Position numbers and translations under genes: made by a program. Source: Rallus limicola (taxonomy: Eukaryota; Chordata; Aves; Gruiformes; Rallidae). From it: 64,000 nucleotides of DNA. The stretch covers positions 45,498,950 to 45,562,949 of the forward strand of contig JAKCOZ010000005.1 of the NCBI GenBank assembly GCA_022605955.1, given 5' to 3'. Under the pieces are notes generated by a model. The model was given only the letters and a program-made list of their open reading frames with translations. It did no database searches and was not told where the DNA came from. Below are positions 50,601-61,789 of the stretch, one piece after another (the first letter of the stretch is position 1; every line of letters begins with the position of its first letter).

Positions 50601-51705
50601 ACTCATGCTATGCTGGTTTCTTTAAAGATCTGAGAAGAAAAAAAGAAATAAACACATAGATCATTACTGGAAAAGCAAGAGGCATAGTTAATGGTTTTTC
50701 CAAGATGAGAAAAACAGAGTCTTGGTTGTATACTAAGAAACTACACAGAGACAAATGACAGAAAGTCACAGAAAATATGACAAAGGTGAGGAGGAGATTG
50801 TCTAGAAAATGGTAATCAGTAAAAGCTCATGGCAGAAGGAGGACAAATATCAATATGGAAAAATGATATAGTTAGTCCAATATTAAGTTGGAACATAATG
50901 GCAGGATTATTTTCTGATAAGGAATCTTGCATGGGGTTTTTAATTGTATTTCAGTTTTATAGATTGTACATGGGAAATGATGCCAACTTCATAAATACCT
51001 GGGTGCCTAGGAAGAACTGACTAGAAATTTTTAGAGGCATTAAGGTAGATCATGATTGACTAGGTATTTATCAGAACAAGTTTATGAAGCACTGTGACAG
51101 TGTAAGAGAAAGCTCAGCCTAGCACAGGTCTAAGTCTTGACTGCAGAATTAGCAAGATCCTGGCAAAGTGATGGTGCATGTTATAAGAATTCACCAATTA
51201 AGGATTTCATTTAATTCTACCAATCTTCCGACTATCTTCTAACATTAACAAAAAATTGTGCCAATATCAAAATGACACGTTGCTAGGTTACAAATTCCAT
51301 TTCCTACTCCCATTTCTTATTTGTAATATAACCTTACAGTGATACATGCACACACATATATATGTAAATACATAGGCACACACACGACACTATAAAGATA
51401 CCTTGCAAAATATACAAATAGGATCATATTTACTAAGGAAATAAATATAACCAAGAAGACCTATCACCCCATTTTTATTCAGTAATTGTAGCTTTTTCTC
51501 CATCATACAATAGAAATGTATAGAAGTTTGTAATTTCTTAATGAATCTCAAAACTGTGTGTCTTATTCTTTACAAAGTACTTAGTAAATATGGCATTACA
51601 TCAAGAGAAAAAGAAAGGACAAAGTTAAGGTTGAATGCACAACACTGAAAAGAAATGGTGTTGAGTGATGACGGATTATATTGCAGTTAGGAGAGGATGC
51701 ATGTT
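47661..51705. other. Noncoding DNA, 4 kb
   Basis: No gene recognised. 50150-50830 is rather purine-rich with GAGAAG and AAGAAA words and might be a decayed repeat, but no family is recognisable. A CA/TA-rich simple repeat lies near 51344-51395. Confidence 0.55.
51344..51395 (+). repeat. CA/TA-rich simple repeat
   Basis: ACACACATATATATG followed by further CACACA units. Degenerate dinucleotide microsatellite. Confidence 0.8.
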
Positions 51706-51710
51706 TTCAT

Positions 51711-51965
51711 TCACAGAATCACAAGGCTGAAAATGACCTCAAGAAGTCAGCTAGTCCATTCCTCTGCCTTCAGGCAAGACTAACTATACCTATGTCATTC
51801 CTGACAGTTTCTAGTCTAATCTGCTCTTAAAGATCTCTAATAATGGAGATTCAACACCTTCCAGACAGTCTTCTCCCATTGCTTTGCAAGGCTTTCTGTT
51901 AGGAGACATTTCATAATGTCTGACTTTTCTTTGCCCCAGCTATGCCTACTGTGTCTTAGTCTAGT
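51711..51965 (-). mobile_element. CR1: Old CR1 3' end fragment
   Basis: It begins TCACAGAATCACAAGGCTG and continues with TGACCTCAAGAAGTCAGCTA, then CATTCCTGACAGTTT, CTGCTCTTAAAGATCTCTAA and TAATGGAGATTCAACACCTTCC. These are the reverse complement of an old CR1 subfamily's 3' coding end and UTR, where the usual wording is 'lead to a small, well placed deletion of the block after GATTCCAC'. The element is heavily diverged and only about 250 bases remain. Confidence 0.8.
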
Positions 51966-51969
51966 CAGA

Positions 51970-54245
51970 TTGGAATCTGTTTATTTCCCTGTGTTTTTAG
52001 AAATTTTCTTCCTTGGGAATATTTTTTTTAAGAATAAATTTGATACGAAGAATTAATTTTTTCAGGGCAGGACAGAAAATTTCCATTAAAACATTTTGTT
52101 TCTTCCCAGGTATTTTAAGAAGTTATTTGGAGGTGGGAGCCTAAAGGTGAAGGAAGGATGATAGACTGACTTCTAGCACTTCTTTCTTTCCCTTTACATT
52201 CATTGAAATAAAACTCTGATGAGTTGTAGAAAGGCGATAATGGAGAGAGTACATTTTACATGAAATGCAACATTTCAAAGCACCAGAGAGCGGACTTCGT
52301 TTTATACTGAGATCTGTATCCATATCTCCAGCTGATAACAGATCACTGCCCACTGGCAACCACAGAGAGGAGAGAGCAAAGAGCACCCTGAGGAAGTGTT
52401 GCACTTCACTGTTGCGGTCAACCAAAAGTCTAGCAGTGGTGACCTCATGCTTGACTTTATAGGTTCCTGTGGCTGTAATTAACATCACAGAGCCTTTCAG
52501 GTAACACACTGCTTCTGAGGGGTGGCTTAGGAAACACTGATTTATAAAATGCAATGCCTTTGTAAACAGCTGCTTTAAATATTGAGGCACTGAAACAGCC
52601 TAAACACATTTTATTTTCTGTTGGTTTTTTGTCTGGAGCCCAGCACCATTCTGAGCCTTCAACTGATTCTTCACTATTCATTGGTGATAAGACAAATTAG
52701 GTCAAGGAGCTTCAGAAGTGACATGATTAACAAGAAATTACACAACATGTGAATGCACTAGTAATAGTAGCTACAGAAAATAAAAATATAAAATGTGAAA
52801 ATATTCCTAGCAAGCCATTCCCTCTCCCATTACAACACAAAAAATCAAATCGGTCTCCAAAGGAAAGAAATTTTGCCCAACCGTTTCTAATTAAAATATT
52901 GGGAGGAAGTTCTTATTGTACGCATTGACCTGACCCTGGCCAAAGATTTTTCAGTAGATTTCTATAAAAGTCTTTCATATTTATTTGTTTGGATACTTTT
53001 ACGGTTCAGCCATACCTAGATACAAAAGTCTGTCTACTCCAATTGCTTAAAGTTTCTTCATCATTCATAATGGAGGTGAAAAAGCTGGGGGTGTTTTGGT
53101 TTTTTTTTTGCAGATGAACGCATCTGCTTTTGGGCCATTTGCTTCAGTTACTTTGTACCCAAAATTCTTTTGATCTTTATGAAAATAATGTAAATACAGT
53201 GAATCCCTATAAAAATGCTTCATTTAGTAAAAATTAGGGTATAGCTTCAATTTGATGATCTCTCATTCATAAAGAATCAGACTGTAGCACCCCTGTGTAA
53301 GTAGAAGAGGAAAGGAGCAGAGTGATCTGAGAAAACTGGAATGCGTCTGAGGAGTGCGATAGTTTAGCTAGTGCTACTAACATTCGTTCTCCAAACAAGC
53401 TGGAGGATTACTGAGCATAGACAGAGCACCGAGGACAGTTTTCTCACAGCCCAGAGGGCCCACAAACGAGCCTGATTTTCCCCCCCCCCCCCCAATCTTT
53501 ATACCATAATCTAATCTAGTATAGCCAATAAGATTTACTGTTATGTATAGAATGTGTTTTAAATAGTGATTTACCATCTCTTAAAATAAATGTTGTTTGT
53601 AGCAGACAGTCTCTGGTTTAGTTTTGTTTTCCCTATGTACCACAAGGATCCCATTTTCCCTTTAGTATGCTGAGAACACAACTTCGTTAAGGCTGGTTGG
53701 TTCCATTTGCATTGGACATCTCTTCTGCATATAGATTGATGAGTTTAATCAGTGAATCAGGAGAAAGACTTGGACATCAATCAGTGTCAGCTTTCTTCCT
53801 TTCTAATTTTTGATTTGCTATTTCTGGTTATCAATGCAATAAAATGATGGAAATTTAAGATAAAATTTAGGAAATAAGGCAAAGTTAGTGTAAAATTGTC
53901 AACAGGTCCAGGAGCTTTGCAGCTTTATGACCACCGGAATTTTGAAAAAGAGGTACCATATTTAACAGACAAGACCAATGATGAATTCATCTTTCTGTAA
54001 AGAAAACTTTTAGTAGAGTAGATTAAACAATATCATAGCATCCTTTCTCTTATTCATAAACCAAAAATATTCCTATGCAATTCCATAGACTCCTAATGAA
54101 CAGAAAGGACAGTTTATACCTCCAAAACCAGCCTCTTCTTTCTCTAGGAGTAATATACTGAGTACAATTTTGCATTACCAGTGTTTTTGGAAGTCTCAGA
54201 GTATTGTCTCATGTATCTATTTTCACAGAAAACTCAGGAGTAGGA
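51970..54245. other. Noncoding DNA
   Basis: A 149-codon open stretch on the minus strand (52141-52590) has no recognisable domain, no splice or promoter context and is not called as a gene. A 14-base C run lies at 53480-53493. Confidence 0.5.
53480..53493 (+). repeat. Poly(C) run
   Basis: Fourteen consecutive C. Homopolymer; its length may be uncertain in the assembly. Confidence 0.95.
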
Positions 54246-54249
54246 TGAT

Positions 54250-54600
54250 TTTTTTTCTTTATTTTATGGACTGAGTGGTCAACTAAGGCATAGTGAGACT
54301 GAATGCTAGACCCTCAAGATCTACATGCTTATATCATGCTTTTGGAAGCTAATTCTGAACGAGTTAAATAGGAATACGGTCCCCAAATTCTTCTAAGTAT
54401 CTGGATCTGATTTGCTCAAGATCCTGTGAGGGCAGCAAATCAAACTAGACCCCCTAGGCTAATTCCAAGCATTGCACTGCTCTTCTTCTGATGGCAAAGA
54501 CCATCTAATTTATAGACCTTTGCCAATAGCAGATTATTTTCCTGATTGTGGAGGGAATGGAACTGCTATTTCCTTATCACTAGACCACCTTTATTGTCAC
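54250..54600 (-). mobile_element. Possible MIR-like SINE fossil
   Basis: The plus strand shows, in the order expected of a reverse-oriented SINE, ATTTTATGGACTGAGTGGTC, AACTAAGGCATAGTGAGACT, GATTTGCTCAAGATCC and CTTATCACTAGACCACCTT. These correspond to the sequence around 'gaaactgaggcacagag', 'cttgcccaaggtca' and 'accactagaccac' of the family. Spacing is irregular and the match weak. Confidence 0.35.
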
Positions 54601-55610
54601 AGTCTGGCATAAGGAGAACTGTATAGAGTACTCCTCCCATACCTACAGCTTAGAGATGGAGGGATAAGGGAACTGAGGGAGAGATCACTCCTCCTCATGC
54701 CCTAGCATGGCCATGTAGATTTGGTCCACAATGTGGGCTTAATTAAGGAATTACACTAGCATCCTTTTTGCAGGGCTGTAGACTGAAAAATAGTGTAGTT
54801 AGACCAATTATGCCTATACCTCATAATATGTTAAAAAAATCAACTCAAAAGCCAGCCACCCAAGAAGATAAAATGTCTCATATAATTACACCTCTTGAAG
54901 TATGTTTCTGCTTTTATAAATGCTACTACATGTTAATGGAGATTCTTCTTTAGTTTACATGCTAGAAGGCTGTGGTTTTGAAGCAGTAAGTCCTGAGATT
55001 CCTCCCTCAGCACTGAATGTTTCTGATTTAGTTATTTACAACATTTTAATTATAAGTGGCAATCACACACAAATTTGCAAAATCAAGTTTATTTTATTTT
55101 TTTTAAATATATGGCCAATCATGTTGCCAGAAATATCTGAGAAAATATCCATTTGATTTTAATTTATATGCAGGCAATCACAGAACAGAATCACAGAATC
55201 CTGTGGTCAAATATGCTTAAAATGGAAAAAATTTGCCTCACATTTTAATTCATACTGCAATCTGCAATGTTGCACAGACTGAATATGTACCATCTTTTCT
55301 GCCTCACACTTTGTAGAATAATTTTTCAAAATTTACCTTCTTTTTTTATTTAAATTCTGATACATCCATTGAGAATGGTGACAAGAATTATTATGAAATA
55401 ATGCTGTTCCTTAAATGATACAAGTATCTGCACAAAGCCAGATGCACTACCTTGTTGTTTTCTTGCATTTACATATATGTTTATACATATACATACAAAT
55501 GTGGACAGATAGATGTATATATATGTATTCATATGTCTATATAAAAATGCACACACATATATATACACATATATGCATATAAGTATATATAAAATAGTAC
55601 TTCATGTAGT
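54601..55610. other. AT-rich noncoding DNA
   Basis: No gene recognised. A scrap at 55176-55205 (ATCACAGAACAGAATCACAG) may be a CR1 tail remnant. 55468-55592 is a degenerate TA/CA microsatellite. Confidence 0.55.
55468..55592 (+). repeat. Degenerate TATA/CATA microsatellite
   Basis: Imperfect ATAC, ATAT and CACA units over about 125 bases, ending just before the CR1 insertion. The tyrosine/isoleucine-rich open frame across it is compositional. Confidence 0.85.
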
Positions 55611-56738
55611 TCATAGAATCATAGAATCATAGAATGGTTTGGGTTTGAAGGGACCTCAAAGGTCATCTAGTTTCAACCCCCCTGCCATGGGCAGGGACAC
55701 CCTCACTAGACCAGGTTGCCCAAAGCCCCAGCTAACCCGGCCTTAAACATCTCCAGGGATGGGGCTTCTACAGCCTCTCTGGGCAATCTGTTCCAATGCC
55801 TCACCACTCTCATAGTAAAGAATTTCTCCCTAACATCTAAACTAAACTTCTCTTCTTTCAACTTCAGGTTGCCCTTGCCCTATCACTACACTCCCTGGTT
55901 AACACTCCCTCTCCCACTTTCCTGTAGGACTCCTTTAAATATTTATAGGCCACAATTAGGTCACCCCAGAGCCTTCTTTTCTCCAGTCTGAACAAGTCCA
56001 ACTCTCACAGCCTGTCTTCTTAGGAGAGGTGCTCCAGTCCCCCGATCATCTTCATGGCCCTCCTCTGGGCCCTCTCCAACAGCTCTACGTCTTTCCTGTA
56101 CTGGGTACCCCACAGCTGGACACCGTACTCCATGTGGGGTCTCACAAGAACAGAGCAGAGGGGCAGAATCACCTCCCTCGACCTACTGGCAATTCTGTTC
56201 TTGATGCAGCCCAGGACAGGATTTGCCTTCTGAGCTGCTAGCCCACACTGCTGGTTCATCTTGAGCTTGTCATCTATCAGCACCCTGAAGTCCTTCTCAT
56301 CAGGGCTGCTCTCAATCCATTCTCCACCTAGCCTGTAGTTGTACTTGCTATTGCAATGATCCACATGCAGGACCTTGCACTTGGCCTTGTTGAACTCCAT
56401 ACAATTCACACAGGACTATTTCTCCAGCCTGTCAAGGTCTCTCTGTGTGGCATCCCTTCCCTCCAGTGTGTCAACCTCACCACACAGCTTGGTGTCATTG
56501 GCAAACTTGCTTGCACTCAATCCCACTGTCCATGTCACCAACAAAGCTATTGAACAGTGCTACTCCCAGTACTGACCCCTGAGGAACACCACTCATCACA
56601 GACCCCCATGTAGACATTGAGACGTTGACCACAACTCTTTGAATGTGACCATCTAGCCAGTTCCTTATCCAGGGAGCGGTCTATCTGTCGAATCCATGTC
56701 TCTCCAATTTAGGATCTTGTACTGGACATCAATACATG
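55611..56738 (-). mobile_element. CR1: CR1 LINE, 5'-truncated, minus strand
   Basis: The plus strand opens with three TCATAGAA units and TGGTTTGGGTTTGAAGGGAC, the reverse complement of the avian CR1 3' tail. Going right it runs through the 3' UTR, the C-terminus and the palm of ORF2, and stops within reverse transcriptase near 56738, so it is 5'-truncated as most CR1 copies are. A 129-aa open stretch survives at 56020-56409. Frame changes and stops lie around the catalytic box. It is the best-preserved LINE copy here and probably the youngest of the longer ones. Confidence 0.95.
56020..56640 (-). pseudogene. CR1 ORF2 reverse transcriptase C-terminal remnant
   Basis: Read on the minus strand, it shows RNWLDG and [13 protein letters not shown] sequence near 56590-56660, [10 protein letters not shown] near 56520-56550, a damaged catalytic-box region near 56490-56510, then an open stretch (56409-56020) with [67 protein letters not shown] and [11 protein letters not shown]. 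These are standard landmarks of the RT thumb and C-terminal region. Not functional, because the frame breaks before and after. Confidence 0.93.
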
Positions 56739-58236
56739 TGTTTCATAGAATGAATGGAATAATATCCAACTGGGCATTATTTAAGAGTTATATGACCATC
56801 CTAGACTGGAAAGAAAATTATATTAGTAGCCAAAGAATCAAAACCATCCTTCCAGAAGATGCTAGTAAACGCGCTGAGATGTATGCCCATAGGATCAATG
56901 CTGTCTAGACAAAAAGATTTCCAAAAGTATCCACTGTATTCCATGTGGGTTTATTTACCACCTGTATGACTGTAGCCACAGCTGAATAAAATTTGAAGTT
57001 GTGAATGCAAAATTATTTGACACTGATTTTAAAATATGGTCCACATGGCAATACCACAACACCTAACAGAGCAATAGCTCTCCAGGTGCTCTGAATCCTA
57101 CCTTCTAGCACCAAGCCACCAAATGATACTATGTTTTATATATTCAGGCTGTGCTTTGCTGTCTTCTCTTTCTCCTTTTCTCATAGAAATCAAGCCAGTT
57201 AGATGCTTAGGGCTCACTTCTACAGGCACTGAGCATCACAAAGGCACTTAGTGTCATTTGAGATGCCCTAGGACATTCCTGCCCAGCCTCAGCTGCCACT
57301 TCAGAAAGATGCAGGTCTCCCGTAGGTGCGGCATCGTGTCTGACAGCCGTATGTGGATGCCTTAGGGTGTGTCAAGCAATACTTGATGCCAGTGCATAGA
57401 AAACCAAATCAAACCCTCCCAGAGATAGGATGCAATAACAACTCCTGCCACCGCTGGCAGGTACCTCAGGCAGCCAAATCCAAAAAGTTCCCCCTAGACA
57501 GGTGGGGCAGGCATGATGAGTTCCCACAGAGGCTGTGCTGCCGAGGCTTTTAACACTGCACATAGGGGTGGGTGGGTGGGAAGTAGACAAAGGCAGGCTG
57601 CCTGGATCTGCCATCTCTGTGTCAAGCCCTCAGACTGCTGCTGCAGGGCTCCTGTTTCAGTAGCCTTTCCTGAATGTCTTTGCAGTCAATCCACTGCTCA
57701 AGGGAAAGATTTTCCTTTTTCCCTTCTAGCCTGCTGTGGAGACACTTGTCACCCAAGCTATTCAAACTGGCTCAGGGGTCCTGTTTAAAAACAATCAACT
57801 GGATAACATATGGGTCTGGCTGCACTTGCACCAATATCTAACTTTAAAAAAGAAGGAAGCAGAGATTCAGAGGAGGCGACAATCTTGTTTTAGGGCAAGA
57901 TCATATTGAGCAAGCGGAATCCAAACTCCTTGGCTTGTATGGTATTATTTACAATTAGCTGTAATAATTGAGGCGACAGTTGTCTTGGAAGTGTCTGTGT
58001 GGGAACACCAGATCATGTGAACATAGAAGCTGAAGAAACCTCTAAGGACCCACATTTGGTTTTCACAACTCCTCGATTAGTGACTGGAGCCAGGCCCTTT
58101 TGCTTGTGATAGATTAATCAAACCTTCTCTCAGCCTCTAATTGGATGACAATCAGTTTCTCAAGGTATGCTGAATGGGGGGAAAAAAAATCTTCTTCCCT
58201 TATATTTTATATGTGTCTTGTTTCTGGCCTAGCTGT

Positions 58237-58238
<2 letters not shown>

Positions 58239-58269
<31 letters not shown>
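58239..58269 (+). repeat. (TA)n microsatellite
   Basis: About fifteen uninterrupted TA units. Confidence 0.95.
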
Positions 58270-58274
<5 letters not shown>

Positions 58275-58963
58275 TTTATGTGATTCATTTACTTTGTTAC
58301 AGTTTCTCCTCCTTTAAATGAGCTGCATATTTTCACCCAGCATTACTAACTTCCATCAGTTTTCCACCAAAGACACAACCTTTTCTTCTTATTATAACAG
58401 CACAGCTTGCAAAGTGATAGCTAGGAATCAGATTGTGTCAGCACTCCCATTACAACCCCCCGTTTTCAAGGAGTCATTTTTAGTGTGGCCACAGAAATAT
58501 ACTCAGGACTTAACCACTGCTATCTAGGTCTTGTTCAAAGGATGAATTTCATTTCCCTCCACCCAGCTGAATAAGAAAATACTTGACCAGTTTTAAACTC
58601 CAGGAATATAAACAAACCAACACAGGGAAGAACGTGACAGATTTATGAGGCCAAGGTTCTCTCAGTGTTTGTCTGGCCAATCCCCCAGTACTTGCTAATA
58701 TTAGAGACCATATCCTCCCTCATGGTGACCATGTATCTAGCCAAGAGATGTTCAGCAATGTCAGCTGAAGATGAAAACATCCTTAAATTCCATTTCAGGG
58801 ACTTTGTTCAATAATTTACATTTAAGGTTGAGATTGGGATTTGTTTGCTTGTTTATCTAGTTGTCACATTTTGTTTTGTTGGAGTTTTATTCCCCAGTGA
58901 CTGTTGGTGATTTGGATCTGACTAGATATTTTTACCTGAGTTCAAGGAATTTTTTTTCCCCTC

Positions 58964-58981
58964 CTTTTTTTTTTTTTTTTA
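58964..58981 (+). repeat. Poly(T) run
   Basis: Sixteen to eighteen T residues, about 65 bases before the short CR1 end. If a tail, it would belong to a minus-strand retroposon, but no body is recognised. Confidence 0.85.
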
Positions 58982-59045
58982 ATAAACCCTCAACAGATCC
59001 ACCTTCCTCATTAACTCATTTTTTTACAAATTTCAGCACTCTTGA

Positions 59046-59155
59046 TTCACAGAATCACAGAATCACAGAATCTTACGGGTTGGAAGGGACCCCAAGAGAT
59101 CATTGGGTCCAACCCCCCTGCCAAAGCAGGCTCCCTATCTCATATTGCATAGAGG
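59046..59155 (-). mobile_element. CR1: Short CR1 3' end
   Basis: Three TCACAGAA units, then TTACGGGTTGGAAGGGACCC, CAAGAGATCATTGGGTCCAA and CCCCCCTGCCAAAGCAGGCT: the reverse complement of a bird CR1 3' terminus. Only about 110 bases were copied before truncation. Subfamily differs from the copy at 55.6 kb (CACAG tail units rather than CATAG). Confidence 0.93.
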
Positions 59156-59334
59156 AAACAAGTTGAATGTATTCCCAGAACTGTTTTTACTGCTTTAGAA
59201 TTAGTAGAAAGTACACTGAACAAATTTGTTGAATGAATTCTGATTTCACAGTCATGTAAAATCACTTCTACCTGCTTTCTCATTCTAATACAACTGAGCA
59301 AACACTATGAAGGGAAAGTGCCTCTAATTATATA

Positions 59335-59368
59335 CATATAAATATTATATATATATAAATATATATCT
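59335..59368 (+). repeat. TA/TAAATA simple repeat
   Basis: ATATAAATATTATATATATA-type sequence. Short AT microsatellite. Confidence 0.85.
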
Positions 59369-59369
59369 T

Positions 59370-61420
59370 ACTTGTTTTCTCCTGATTTACCCTTGGAGAA
59401 CTGAGGTATGTAAAGTGTAGTGCCCCTGACGATTGATATCTGTCTGTACAGAATTTACCTACAATATTCTTTTCTAGGTTACGGGCCAAACTCTAAGAAT
59501 TTTCTTTGTCTGATGAGCTTAATTCTTCAGTTAGTGGCAGCCCCTTGTACCAGCTCCTGACTCCCTCACATTGTGAAGCTTTAATACCATGTTCACACTG
59601 TCTCTCTCACCTAGAGGTCTAGCTAGGTCAACTCCATCCTCTAAACCAAATTCTATTTTCTCTCCAACACCACTCTAAATGTAAACAACATGTCCTTGTC
59701 TTTAAGGCTTCACCTAACTATGCTTCCCTCTTTTTTTGACCAGCCCTTTTAGGTTATTTTTATACTGGTGCTTTAACTATAAACATTTCTGCACAATTAC
59801 AGAGGAGAATCATCAAGCACCTTTTTTCCCCCTTTGAACTCATGTTCCGTTACTTAACTCTGAACTGATCCTTGCTAGAATTTCCCAGCTAACAGGTAGA
59901 CCAGTGATCAGTTGAGTCCTGATTACCTCCCACAGCTCCCCCATAAGCACATGAGCAGTCTGCAAAAGAACCCTGGCGTGCCATTACAAATATTCCACTA
60001 GGAAGACCAAATTCCTCAGCCTATTTTTTCTGCTTCACTTATACATTTTGCCAATGAATGACATTATTTTATTGCCTAGAACTGTAACATCATTTCAACT
60101 ATGCGTATTCAAATCCATGTGAGAACCCATTTCTTTTTTATTACCTGCAAGCACTAGCTGATAATTGCTTGTGTGGAGATCATCCTACATGAAAATAGAT
60201 TAATAAACCAATTGTGTTATTAAAACTTATAACTTAATGAGCACAATAATTATCCTGACCACTATGGTTGTACATTGCACTCATCTAGACCTCTTCAATT
60301 GTTTAGACTGTTACTTCTATGAGACAAGGATCTTTTTTGGATGTGGTGAGGATATATCCAGAAGGTTGTAAGCCATAGTTTACAAAACCTTAATTATCAT
60401 AGCTCATCTTGGTAGTAAAAGGGAAATTGTCTTAAACTAAGTTCTTACTTTCAGCAACCCAATAATTTTATATCCAAACATCACAGTAAGCCTCTTTTTT
60501 GGCTTTTTATGTACTACTTGTAACTTTAGAGATCTCTTCTAAAACAAACCAATAAAAACTCTTTATTTTTAATCTTCCAATTCATCTTACATTTTAAGTG
60601 TCTTTAATATAATGTAGCTGGCTGTTTTCAGATTAATATCTAAATACACCTGGAATTATTACTGTCACTCTTTACAATATTGTTCAAATGTCTTTTGCAA
60701 CTGTTATTTTATTGCCTGTGGATAAGACTCTTTATTTTAAACCAAAATTTGAAGTCTGCTCTCAGACTTAGTTTTTGAGATTATTCAACTGCAGAGTGAT
60801 GGAAAGTAGGAAACAGAGTGACAGAAAGATAAATGCGCTAATGTAAATTTAGGCCTCTTCAGATCCCAAACATTTCCACGGAATCCAGTTGTGTCACTAC
60901 AGCTTTACTGTAGCATGCATGAGAACAGATTTAAGATGTGATGCTTATAAATTGAATTATTTGGGGAAATTATGATGGATTTTTGACCATGATTTCAAAT
61001 CCTAGACTACCAAGCAACTAAAGACAAAGCAGAAATTGTAAAAGTTTTAGTTATTCCATAACTAGGGGTTTTTGGAGAAAAACATGGCAGTTCCCAGAAA
61101 GGAGAGGATGACCTCTGAGAAGCTGTTCATAGAGATGATCCACATTATAGTGGCCAGAGAAAACTTTCACGTATGAACGGTTAACTGAAGAATGAATGAC
61201 CAGTTTCTGTCCTCCTGATATGCCACAGGTCACCTTCCTCTGCTGTTATAATTTGTGTAACATGGTCTTTGACTCAGAGTTATCTAAAGACATAGCTAGA
61301 CTTCATACTCCCACATTCCCAGGTGTAGCCTTCAGGGTATTTGCCATAGGTTATCCTCATATTATATTCCTTTGCTTCTGAGGTTGACCTTTTAGTCAAT
61401 TTGTACTCCATCTTCCTTAG
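59370..61420. other. AT-rich noncoding DNA
   Basis: No gene, RNA or repeat family recognised over 2 kb. Confidence 0.55.
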
Positions 61421-61422
61421 CA

Positions 61423-61785
61423 ACTTTGCACATCTATAACACCTTTCCTCCAAAGGTCTTGAAGTGCATTAGAGCCATCAATAAAATAAAGGTGAGATTT
61501 TCAAGGGCATGAAGGGCACTTACAATGATTCCTCCACCCAGTTTTCAATGAAATCTGAGCATTTATCTTTCATTTTTATATCTTTGAATATTTCTTTGTA
61601 ACACATCTCACAATGTAAAGAGTTTAAGTGTAGCTATTCCCATTTTAAAAACAGGGAACCTGAGGCGCAATTGCAGATTATGGACAAGGTGAGGTTCACA
61701 TCTGCACTTGCCTGAAAGGGCACCTAAGGGAGTCAAGTCCTGGGCCACTATCTTAATTACTAGAGTACTCTTCCAGACAAGCCTT
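61423..61785 (-). mobile_element. MIR-like SINE fossil, apparently interrupted by another old repeat
   Basis: In plus-strand order: TTGCACATCTATAACACC and TTTCCTCCAAAGGTCTTGAA (tail), then about 110 bases of foreign sequence (61490-61600), then GCTATTCCCATTTTAAAAAC and GGAACCTGAGGCGCAA (core), and GTCCTGGGCCACTATC with ATTACTAGAGTAC (the region of the tRNA-like head, reversed). Order and spacing fit a reversed MIR-type SINE. The internal block GTGAGATTTTCAAGGGCATG with CAGTTTTCAATGAAATCTGA resembles a palindromic repeat known from reptiles and birds. Confidence 0.5.
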
Positions 61786-61789
61786 CCAG

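Larger units (their letters stand above)
56739..59045. other. Noncoding DNA with a GC-richer block
   Basis: 57200-57800 is clearly richer in G and C than its flanks and has overlapping open frames of 66-91 codons on both strands, none recognisable. About 57950-58170 is complex sequence with AATTGG and TTAATC homeodomain-type words. A (TA)n microsatellite lies at 58239-58269 and a T run at about 58964-58981. Confidence 0.5.

Noticed and set aside
55716..55991. 91-codon plus-strand open frame
   Set aside because: It is the antisense of the CR1 ORF2 C-terminus.
58861..59166. 101-codon plus-strand open frame
   Set aside because: It crosses a T run and the short reversed CR1 3' end; no protein similarity.
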